A stretch of DNA of 64,000 nucleotides, taken from Misgurnus anguillicaudatus. Its lineage: Eukaryota > Chordata > Actinopteri > Cypriniformes > Cobitidae. Below are positions 48,979 to 59,800 of this stretch, one piece after another. The stretch covers positions 45,401,001 to 45,465,000 of the forward strand of contig NC_073358.2 in the NCBI RefSeq assembly GCF_027580225.2. Reading direction: 5' to 3'. The first letter of the stretch is position 1; each line of letters begins with the position of its first letter. Made by a program: the position numbers and the translations under genes. The notes under the pieces were generated by a model. The model was not told the origin of the DNA, ran no database searches, and saw only the letters and a list, made by a program, of their open reading frames with translations.

Positions 48979-49077
48979 TTTTACATAAAACAAAATGGTG
49001 TTCACAATGACAAATATTTGCAATGAGTTTTAAGGCAACATGAAAAGCTGCTGATACCACTGTGCATAAGTCTAATT

Positions 49078-49860
49078 GTGGGTTCACACCAGACGCGAGT
49101 TCAACGATTTCCGTGAGTAGATTACATACAATGTCAATGCAAAGACGCGATCAAATTCGTCCTTGCGTAGGGCGATGCGAATGATGCAATATGGACGCGA
49201 AAACATGCGCTATTCGTCTCAAATGTGTCTTCGCACAAGTTGAAAAAAAATAGAGAAAACTTTTTTTTTAAATTACGAAAAATTTGCATGACACAAATTT
49301 AAATCCTGCGAGTAATCTAGAGCAAGTAACGCGATGCCCCGCGTTTGGTGTGTACGTAGCATAATGCTGCGTTCAGACCAGCTGCGGTAGATGCGTCAAG
49401 CGTGAGTGATATCAATGTTAAGTCAATGTAAAGAAGCGCGAATTAGGCGTTTAGCGCGGTGCGGTAGATGCGATTCCACCTCACTCATGCGTCTAGTTCG
49501 CGCGAATTGATCGTTGCAGCGGGAAACGCGCGAGTTGAAAAATTTGAACCAATCAGGAGCTTACTCTAGTAGTGACGTGATTACAGGAAGAAAGTGGAGT
49601 CACAGAAGCCCCTCCCATGACGCAAATTTTCGGGTGAACATCTCGATGACTAGAATTTCACACGCGGCTTTCACACATGAATAAAGCGAGTAAACTCCAA
49701 ATCTTCAAGCGGCAAACTAGACGCAATAGACACAAATTTAGTAGTCACCTCAAACTACGGTTACTGTAGGCTCACACCAGCCACGTTTAAGGCGTTTAAT
49801 TCGCGTCTACCGCGTCTAGTTTACCGCTTTTTGAGATTACTCGCTTCATTGCAAATGGAG
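49078..49860. mobile_element. Cluster of Harbinger-like non-autonomous elements
   Basis: Three pieces: 49078-49362 (GGTTCACACCAGACGCGAG to CGTTTGGTGTGTACG), 49363-49767 (TGCTGCGTTCAGACCAGCTG onward with GACTAGAATTTCACACG), and the start of a third at 49768 (TAGGCTCACACCAGCC). They share inner motifs with 10334-11057. The boundaries lie at TAA-like trinucleotides (CATAATGCTG). Confidence 0.7.
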
Positions 49861-50339
49861 ATCACACTAACTACAGTTAAACGAAAACCATTTTGTACTA
49901 AAAAAAATTCTACATATGACCTATTTGTAACTTAATAAAGACAACGAAAGATAAATTAAAACTTTGCAAAAACAACAAAGCTGGTGGTGAATGCAGCAAA
50001 TACAGACAAAAGTGAATACTGTGAAGCTTATATGATCTGCAGTCCGTCGGTGACCTCCAAGATGAGCACGTCTGCACTCACAAGCTTCTAGACATCTTGA
50101 GATTTTCGGTATGGCGTCTCTGCTCCGCAGGTATCTTTGTTACCTCCTTAAATAATCATCGCAAACACATTACTCGCATGTTCTTGCGAGTCATTCTGCG
50201 AAGAAGCATTTGCCAAAAATTTGCATAATTATACACGTAAATGAATGTCATTCTTTGCAAGGGCTATTAAAAAACAAGGTCAACCGACCCGTGTCTTAAT
50301 GGGACAAAACAAAGCGACGCAGTGGAATTAAATGTCGTT
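49861..50339. other. Downstream flank of suds3, no feature recognised
   Basis: No repeat or exon seen between the Harbinger-like cluster and the suds3 poly(A) signal. Confidence 0.4.
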
Positions 50340-50733
50340 TGCACTGCGTGAGCCAAATTTATTTAAACGTTCGACTGGATACAATATTAAAAGTTGCAAA
50401 GTAATTCGAAATCCCACACTTACAAAGTCCTAGAGAAAACAGCGTGACAAACAAACGTCTTTCTAAAAATACAATGGCACAATCACGTGGCGTTTTCTCT
50501 GTTGTCATGTATTGTTTGAAATCAAACAGGCTTGAGGTCGAGTGACTGCAATGCAAAATTCATTCGAAATACACATTTCATGATATACTTTGGTAAGGTA
50601 TATACTGTATGTGTAAAGAAAAATATGACGGAGAGCAAGAGAGTGCACGCAGTAGGCGACTCGGTAAAACAGGAAGAGCGTTGAAATGTTCGTTAAAAAA
50701 ATATACAGAAGAGGAAGAAAGAGGACGTGATGT
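50340..50733 (-). other. suds3: suds3 3' untranslated region
   Basis: This is the sequence from the stop codon to just past the AATAAA signal. It contains several T-rich runs on the minus strand and no recognisable repeat. The 3' limit is inferred from the signal, not observed. Confidence 0.6.
50358..50363 (-). promoter_or_regulatory. suds3: polyadenylation signal AATAAA for suds3
   Basis: The complement of TTTATT gives AATAAA, about 370 nt after the suds3 stop codon and in the gene's orientation. It is the clearest canonical signal in the first 400 nt of 3' UTR. Confidence 0.6.
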
Positions 50734-50832
50734 CTATGCCGCAGATCGGCGTCTAATGATGAAGGCTCCTCGCTGCAGCTGCCCTAAATATATCCTCATC
50801 TTCGTGCTGTCGCTCGTCTTCCTCACCCAGAT
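50734..50832 (-). CDS. suds3: suds3 last coding exon with stop codon
   Basis: This is 99 nt of coding sequence from acceptor TTCTCTTGCAG to stop TAG (complement of 50734-50736). It codes [20 protein letters not shown] and then [12 protein letters not shown]. The carboxyl end RRRSAA is the family terminus. A longer open frame (50753-51007) overlaps in another frame and runs across the intron; it is not the real product. Confidence 0.96.
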   Translation of the reverse strand: MWVRKTSDSTKMRIYLGQLQRGAFIIRRRSAA

Positions 50833-53800
50833 CTGCAAGAGAATCGAAATCAGAAAATAAAGCACTTAGCCATTTATTCTCCGCGTCTTCCAAATGAATC
50901 CCAAACTGTGATTTGTTCTCTAAAGCATCTGGCTCAGCAAGTAAGAAGAGCCCAAATCTATGCGTCCATCTATTGACTCTGGCGTTAAAAGGATGCAAAT
51001 GAGGCAAAAGTCATTGCGCAGATATCCTTGTACAGTGATACGGAAGCAGATTACGATAAATGAGAGCAACTAAATTACTGCGCTCCAAAGTGCTCGCTCT
51101 GATCTCAATAACCTACTGTTTGTTGCCCTCGTAGGAAGGCCATTAGTTTGAAGAGCGCAGTCATTTGTTTATTACCAATCAGTGAAGAGAATCAGACACA
51201 AACCTCATTGGTCCCCACTGAGCTGATGACACAGCTAATCTTTGTGTTCTCCTTGGACTCCAGATAGATTGCTTGACTTTTATGGTACCTGGGACAATAA
51301 GAGCATTAGTCATTGAAGGTTGTTAAACGGAGAGCTTAAAGCCCAACTTTAGGCTTAATTTATTGCCTGTATACGTAAATCATTAGGTTAGGAAACACGT
51401 GAGAATTTGAATGAATAGACGTTATGATAAATGCATAATAATGCTAAGGGAAATGTGAGTTTTACTTATTAAGAGAAAAAAAAGTGTTTCTGAAGAATTT
51501 TTATGTAATACCGTGATTATCCACTAGATGGTGCAATTTATGAAAAAACTACACTCCGTTTATGTTTTGATAACCGTTCTGAATCCGATCTTTCACTAAA
51601 ATGCATTGTTTCAGCTTTTTGCTAAAAAATATTTAAAAAAAAATATACCCATATTTAATGCTGCATTAACACCAGCCGCGGCATAAAGCGCAAGTGATTT
51701 TTAAAGCAATGTAAAGAAGCGTTGACGTGTGTCTGGAGGTCTTGCCGCGCGAATTTGGCGTTAAGCGCGGCAGACGCGATTTCGCCTAATTTGCGCGTCT
51801 AGATCGGGTGAATGGTGCGAATTGAGCATTGCTGCGGCAAATGCGCAAGTTGAAAATTTGATTACAGGAAGCGAGCGGAGTTGCAGATATGGAAGGTTTT
51901 TTGGTCTTTTTTAAATTAATTAATTAAATTATAAAATAATTAATTAAATTATAAAATAATTAAATTATAAAATAAAAAATAAAATCGCAAAATATGTCCC
52001 AAATTTGAAAATGAAATGCTAAAATAAAAATGAAAACATTATATTAAATTATTTCATTTTCATTTTTTACGTGATGAAGCATCATTCCGGACAAATTGAA
52101 AAATTAAATTAAATTGATGATTTGACATTTCATTTTCAATATAATCTTGAGTCAAGACTGACAAAATTAAAATAAAAAGGCAAGCTTGAAAAGGAATCTG
52201 TAAATAAATTTTTTAAAAGGCTTTTTATTCATGCCCAAGCAATAATAGGGACAAAATTAAAATGTAAAATTCAGTTTTAATTTAATGTTCGGTTTTTCTT
52301 TTTCATTTTCGTTTTAATTTTCGTGTTCATTTTTATTTTCAACTTGTATGCAAATTCATTGTTAATCAGTGGGTGGGGCTTATTTGCTTAAAAAAGGGGA
52401 TTAGCTGAAGCAGTGTTGCCAACTCAGTGACTGTGTTGCCAACTTAGCGACCTTATTGCTACATCTAGCAACTTTTAGACCCATTTAGCCAAACTTAGCA
52501 ACTGTTTGGATGAATCTTAGCTTCACATCTGTACAGATAGGCTACTGTGTCAATTGTACTGGCCAACGAGTTCCGGGTGTCGGTGTCACGGTGAAATGTG
52601 CGTCTATCCTCTGTGCATGGAGCTGGGCATTTAGCAACATTTAGACTGTACGAGCTGACACGTGGATTGTTTACATTTCAAAGGAGGAACAAACATTAAA
52701 AGAAGCTGGTCCGCTGTTATGTATGTGCGTATTTTTACACATCTGATCCGGTGAGGCGTCAGTCATTCTCATATGCATACACATACAGTGTAAATGAAAT
52801 GTCAAATCATCAATTTAATTAAATTTTTCAATTTGTCCGTAATGATGCTTCATCACGTTAAAATGAAAAATGATTCATTTTTATTTTAGCATTTCATTTT
52901 CAAATTTGGGACATATTTTGCGATTTAATTATTTATTTTATAATTTAATTAATTAATTTATAATTTAATTAATTAATTTAAAAAAGACCAAAAAAACCTT
53001 CCATATGCAGAAGCCCCTCCCATGACACGAATTTTCGCGTGAATGTCTCAATGACTAGAATTTCACGCGCAAATAAAGCGAGTAAACTCAAAGTGTTCAA
53101 GCCGCAAACTAGACGCGGTAAACGCAATTTAACGTCTCAAACGCGGCTGGTTGTGAACCCACGGTAAGAGTTTATAAGCGGAGAAAAAAATAGAGAGGAT
53201 AAATAATTTTTTTCCCATTTTGTTTGATTGAAAACAGAGGTTCTGTTCTATCATTTGATATATTTGTATGTTTATATATTTTTAGAAGAAAATTTTTCAG
53301 GAATGCATTTTATAAAACTTTTGTGAAAATTACAAAAAAATACTGGGGGGCAACTTTTCAAAAGGATCTGTTCTTTCATTTGATACATTTGTATGTTTAT
53401 ATATTTTTAGAAGAATTTTTTTCTGGAATGCATTTTGTGAAAATTACAAAAAAATGCTGACGGGCAACTTTTCAAAAAAAGGCTGGTGGCTAATGATTTA
53501 ATGACAGGGTGTTAAGGCACTGCTTTGCGTTTGCAAGGGTGTTTCTGGGTGGCTTCTTACTAATTCAGGTCAAAACGGCCCACCCTAATGTCTGTACCGT
53601 CTAATACAACTCATGTTCACTCAATTAGTGAAGGTCTGTGGGCTGTTTAAAGCTCACATAACAAACGCTGTTTCTGCCCATCTCATGTTAAGCTTGAGTA
53701 CCTTTAAAATAGTATTACATCCTTCATATCTCCAAAGAGTCTTTAGTTTTATCAGATTTATAAAAGACAGATCAGCTCTAGCAAACGTTTCCGAAAAAGC

Positions 53801-56800
53801 ACGAAATCCCAGAATCGTCCGCTGGGAGGAGCGAGCAAGCAACACACACAAAACATTATCACACTATCCCTGGATAACTTATGATTTATGACCCGACTCA
53901 TGACCCGGTTGGGACTTTTTAACAAAAACCGAGTTAAACAAACACACACGCTGCCAACCTGGGTAAACAAACTGAACAAGGCTTTCTTCTCCTTACATCC
54001 AAAAACGCACATCTTCTTTTGTGCTTTTGTTAAATCTTGATATAAATCAAAGCCATCGGGTGAAGTGATGCCTGTGACTTTTACTTGAAGGAACAATGCT
54101 AACGAGCGTCCTTGTTCTCGCTTTCACTTTGATTGACGTGTTGGCGTGCTTTTCCGGGGCGAGGTGCCCATAAAGCAATATGGGGTCACTGATACATAAA
54201 GGATGCCCATGTTTGAAAAAAACTTTTCGAAACTTGTAGGAAAGAGGCGGTGTGAATTTGGCCCAGAAACACGACACTTTGCATTTGTTTAGCATGAGAA
54301 TTACAACTCTTAAACGGTGTTAATAAGTCAGAAATTAAATAGCATTAAACCCACTCACCCCACCCCCCTTAATGGTCCACCTATATTCGAAGGATCGTTA
54401 CTGTCTATATGACACATGTGAACCTGGATCAATGTTTTTGAAATTGAGATTTATACATCACCTAAAAAACTGAATAAATAAGCTTTGATGTATGGTTTGT
54501 TTACAATATTTGGCCAATATAAAACTATTTGTAATCTGAGGGTGCAAAAAATAAAAATAGAGAAAATCGTCTAACTCTTTCACCGCCATTGAGTTAACAC
54601 GTCAATTATGAGAAAACGCTTCCCTGCCAATGATGAGTATTTCCTGCTTTCCGCAATACAGCTAGGCTTGGGAATCGAGAATCGATTGGAACCGGGACTA
54701 GCTTTGCGATTTTCCCGGAATCGTTCAAAAGTTTAAATTTCGATTCCTAGTTTCGATTCACAGTCCGCCGACCGGAAAAAGAAACCACTGAACACCAATG
54801 AAGAAGCGTCTGTTTCGTGCATAGGCACGTCGAACGTAATAAAGCACCTCGTTCATTGAGTAGAAATAAATGTGTGCCCCGTCTTTGACGCGCTGCGCCG
54901 ACCGTCATCTGCTGCCTCTTCCTCTGTCTCTGACCCCCAGCTTGGCACCGCAGTGACTGCACTGCAGTCCGTATCAAGTAAGTAAAACAATACATATACA
55001 ATGAGGGCTCGCTAAATTTCAAAATCCCTGGTAGAAAAAAGAAACGCTAAAATAATGTTAGTCTCTGAAAAACAAAATGACTTATTATTTTTAAATTACT
55101 TGAGTTCGCGCTTTTTGCTGAGCACAAGAACAAGCGCGTACTTGTGAAGAGCGGACCCGGGATGCAGAGGAGTGCGCATCTCAGACGTGAACACGAAAGG
55201 AATAATTGGTTTAATTATGCTTTCAGTTTCACTTATTGTTAAGTGAGGATAGTAATGACTGACAAGACGACGGCGTACATACTACCTAACAAAATCTAAG
55301 AGAATGCAAAAACATTAAAATATTTTTCCTATGATAGCCCGACGGGCAGAGCGAAGATGCATTTTGGTAACCCAACAGGAATTCGCGATTTTGCGAGCAC
55401 TGAAAAGTTAACATTGAGCTAACAAATTAGCCCATGTATTTTTTTATAGACAATTTACGAGCTAAGAGTGCGAATGTTAGTTAGGCCATCAATGGGAGCA
55501 CGGAAAACATGTTCAAGTACCTGCAGCAGCATCATACACTTATGTGTAAATGTGTTTTCATGAGGTTTTCAAAAATAAAGCTCTCTTGAGGAAAGTGTAC
55601 CCCTGTAAAAATATATTCATAATTTATAATATTTATATTCAAGTTCATAGATTTGATATTTATATTGTAGTTGAAAACAGCCATGTGAGAAATGAATAGT
55701 AAAGTTCATAAAAAGTCAAAAGTTTATAAAAATTAAATTGATGGAGAAGGTCATACTATTTCCTTCAGAAAGACCATTGGTTAGCTAGCTCATTTAAAAT
55801 ATACTAAACATTTTTGACCCTGCCTCTTAAAAGAATCGGAATCGAGAATCGATAGGAACCGGAATCGAAACAAGGAATCGGAATTGGAATCGGAATCGTT
55901 CAAATTCAAACGATACCCAACCCTAAATACAGCTATTATCCACCAGGTGGCACTCTACAGCAACTTATGTAACCCGGAAGTAACGCCTCACACGAAAGAA
56001 GTAAGAACTCAAAGTATGTTTTGATCATAGCTCTGAATCTGATCTCTATCAAAAGTACTTCGCAAAAATGTAATTATCTCAGCTTTTTGCTCAAAATTTT
56101 GTGTTTTTGAAAAACCCTATCCATATTTGAGACGTGATTACAAGAGAACTAATGAAGGTTTTTTTGAAAGCAGAAGGTCTGTCCTTTCATTTGATATATT
56201 GTATGATTATATATTTAAAGAACATTTTCTGGAAGGCATTAAACTTTTGTGAAAATCATGAAAAAAGCTGGCGCTGGCTGGCAACTTAAAAAAAAAATGC
56301 AGGCAGGGAAAGAGTTAAGGTTGTTCAATAGAAGTCCTTACCAGCAGTAGCAAAAATAAATTTCCGATATATTTATGGTAGGAAATTTACAAAATATTTT
56401 GATGAAACATTATCTTTACTTAATATCCTAATGATTTTTGGCATAAGAGAAAAATCGATCATTTTGACCAATACAATGTATTTTTGGCTTTTGCTACAAA
56501 TATACCCGTGCTGCTCAAGGTTTAAGCGTTGTGTTAGCAATGCAAAAGTCATGGGTTCGATCCCTGCAACACAAATAAAGAAACCTATAGATTGAATGCA
56601 CTGTAAGTGGATAAAAGTGTCTCATTTATGTATATGGTTGATTTATATACTTGCAGGTACATTTGGTGTCCAAAAAAATTGTGGCTGGACTGCAGCGCTG
56701 CCAGCAACTGCGACTCACTGTCTAAAGGGCACGGCTGGATGAATGCGTGCTGACACGCTCATGCAAATCCACAGGCATTTCTGATGTTTAATGCCACTAA

Positions 56801-59800
56801 CATATAAAACATTCTAACAAATAATCTCCTTCCCTCCACTGAATTAAATATGCAATATGGTTTTAGAGGCTGTGCTGTATGGCGAATATAATCATGGCTG
56901 AAGGGCTTGTTAGGCGCGACATGAAGCGAGTCCCTGCAACCCCTTCAGCTGTGACTACATTATAATCTTTACATAATAAGGGACACTAATGTTTATTAAA
57001 ATATTCATTTTAAAGTAAAATAATTTGTTGCGACTCTTTAGTTAGGAAACATGGACCCTGCCGTGTAAAAAGTGTTGCTATGCAACATACTGACGGTCAG
57101 CTATGAATGCTGCACAGTGATTTGTACTTTTATGCATTTGGCAAAGGCTTTTATCCAGAGTGACTTACAGTGCATTCAAGCTATACATTATATAAGTATG
57201 TGTGTGATTGCCCGGTGTCCGATCCCATGACCTTTGCGCTGCAAATGCAATGCTCTATAATTTGAGCTGAAGAAACACTTAGTGAAGAGGTCACAGCTAC
57301 GACTTATTCTGGTTAAAGTACTGTTATCAACCAATCAGCTATATAAAGATTCACACAGTCTAGTCTGTATAGTGTTTGGCAAAAGGTCAGATTTTCTTGC
57401 TTTCATTAAAGCATACAAGACTCAACGCAACAAGCAGCAGTCGAATAAATGTTAAAGGCAACACAACACTCACAAGTGCATATTTTCATATTGTTGCGTG
57501 CTAAATAATCATTTTATTTTTAATTCCTCTGGTGTCTTCTAAATAAATAAATGTTAATGAACAAGGCTTTTTATAATATCAATAACTCTATATTATTAGC
57601 ACAACTGAATGCCTGCAGTGATGCTATAGTCACATCTTACGTCAATTCTGTCTATGCAATGTGACAGCGTCCTTTATGTAAACTGTGATATAAGAGGATT
57701 AGAAAGTAGGGGCATTGGCTCCATCTTGTGGTTAGTAAAAAAACTAAAGTTACTGTGAAAGCGCAAAGAATCTAACAAAAACAGGTCATACAAAACTTTT
57801 GAAGAGGTGAAAATACAATATTTCCTGCATTCACTTAAAGGGACACTCCACCTTTTTAAAAAAATGCTAATTTTCCAGCTCCCCTATAGTTTAACATTTC
57901 ATTTTTACCATTTTGGAATCCATTCAGCTGATCTCTGGGTCTGGTGGTAACACTTTTAGCATATCTTAGCATTATGCATCGAATCTGATTAGACCATTAG
58001 CATCGCGCTCAAAAATAACCAAAGAGTTTTGATATATTTCCTATTTAAAACTTGACTCTTCTGTAGTTACATCGTGTACTAAGACTGACAGAAAATGAAA
58101 TGCTGTGATTTTATACTCTGAAAAAAATGATTCATTCAATTTACTAAACTTTTTTAAGGTAAGTGGTTGCAATCAATTTACTTAAGCTACATTTAAACAA
58201 AAAAGATTAGTAAAGTAAAATAAAAAAATTGTTTAAACGTAGCTTAAATAAATTGATTGCAACCACTTACCTTAAAAAATTTAGTAAATTGAATGAATCA
58301 TTTTTTTTAGTGTAGGCAGATATGTCTAGGAACTATACTCTCATTCTGGCGTAATCAAGAACTTTGCTGCTGTAACATGGCTGCAGAAGGCGCAATGATA
58401 TTACGCAGTGCCCAAAAACAGTCCCCTTGGTTACTTTCAATTAGGGGTGTAACAATTAATCGTGCAAATGCGCGTTTTCTTAATGCATGAATTTGAAAGA
58501 ATTACGGTGAAATCCCGGCACATCTCTAAGGCAGGGGGCGCTCTCGTGCAGAAAATTCCTTTGTGCCACAGAAGTAGTACTACGAACGTTATTCCAGGAA
58601 ATGTCTTGAGGAATATTTATATTGCTGTTCTTCAAATTGTTTCAGGAATTTTCATGATAATAAAGAATATTTTGGATGATTTTGTTTAACAAGTGTTGCT
58701 TTTTTAAATGCACGTTATAAACGACTCCGACTCATAATGATTTTAGATTGATAAGGACTTCCTACTGACCAAATGTTGTAGTACACGCACAAGCTGTGCA
58801 TGAAACAAAGAATCGCAGCCTTGCGATTCAGAATCGAATACCGACAGGCATTTTTAATGGGACACGCGATTAATCGTTACTGCCCTACTTTCAATAGCAG
58901 GGGACTATTTTCGGGCACTGCATAAAATCATTGTTATTACGTTACATTGTGTACCAAGACAAACGGAAAATTAAAAGTTGTGATTTTTTTAAGGCAGGTT
59001 TTTAGGCTAGGAACTATACTCTTATTCTGGCGTAATAATCAAGGAATTTGCTGCCGTAACATGGCTGAAGGAGGCACAATGATATTGCGCACTGCCCGAA
59101 AACAGTCCCCTGGCTATTGAAAGTAATGAAGGGGACTATTTTCGGGCAGTGAGTAATATCGTTGCGCCTCCTGCAGCCATGTTACGGCAGCAAATGGGTT
59201 ATTTGGTTATTTTTTAGCGCGATGCTAATGGTCTAATCAGATTCAATCGATTATGCTAAGCTATGCTAAAAGTGCTAGCACCAAATCCAGAGATCAGCTG
59301 AATGGATCCAAAGCAATAAAAATCAAATGTTTAACTTTGGGGAGCTGGATGCATTTTTTAAAAAAAAATGAATTGTCCCTTTAACAATTGGCACCTTATT
59401 GTAAAGTGATACGAAAATAGATGTGGTAAAAATGCTATCAGGTTATTCACCTTTGACAGGTGTGGTAAAAACAAACAAAGGAAGTCTCTCTACTACGCCA
59501 GTTTTAGATGATGAAGTTCTCAATGTTTCTAATTTAAATATATAAATCTAAATGTGTGTCAAAATCTTTCTAACATAAAGATTTGGTCACACTTTAATCA
59601 GGGAACAAACATGTGACCCTGGCCCACAAAACCTTAAGGTCTTAATGTGCAGTGGGTTCTTTTTTAGCAATAGCCAACAATACTTTGTATGGGTCAAAAT
59701 TATAAAATTTTAATGCCAAAATCCATTAGGATATTGTGTAAAAATAATGTTCCATGAAGATGTTTTGTAAATTTCCTACTGTAAATATTGAACAACTTTA

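Larger units (their letters stand above)
51460..53510 (+). repeat. Dispersed repeat family A, copy 3, split by nested insertions
   Basis: The left part 51460-51658 (TTATCCACTAGATGGTGC) and right part 53165-53510 (GAGTTTATAAGCGG onward) are contiguous in copy 1. The right part has an internal tandem duplication of about 110 bp: TCATTTGATATATTTGTATG near 53256 recurs near 53375. Confidence 0.85.
54418..56520 (-). mobile_element. Family G element (TGTGACCC ends), interrupted by two nested elements
   Basis: The parts 54418-54570 and 56315-56520 are contiguous in relatives: CTGAGGGTGCAAAAA then AGAAAATCG, followed by AGTTGTTCAA-type bases, ATTTATGGTAGGAAATTTAC, TTAATATCCTAATGATTTTT and CTACAAATATACCCGTGCT. 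A fuller, inverted copy is 59612-60272. The outer right end is lost to a SINE. Confidence 0.78.
57839..59380. mobile_element. TTAA-flanked palindromic element with two nested elements
   Basis: TTAA at 57835-57838 and 59381-59384. The ends AGGGACACTCCACC and GAATTGTCCCT are inverted. The arms share GCTAAGCTATGCTAAAAG and inverse. The central block (GTAACATGGCTG..GGCACAATGATATT) occurs twice, so an internal duplication took place. Nested elements are 58116-58312 and 58442-58887. Confidence 0.88.

Noticed and set aside
1..50340. Exons of the gene expected downstream of suds3 in other vertebrates (srrm4)
   Set aside because: I looked for its N-terminal exon and for Ser/Arg-rich coding stretches and found none that I can support.
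50753..51007. 84-residue minus-strand open frame with an acidic C-terminal half
   Set aside because: It overlaps the last suds3 exon in a different frame and crosses its intron; the exon in the correct frame gives the exact family C-terminus.
57130..57275. A functional tRNA gene
   Set aside because: B box is degenerate and the tail is that of a SINE.
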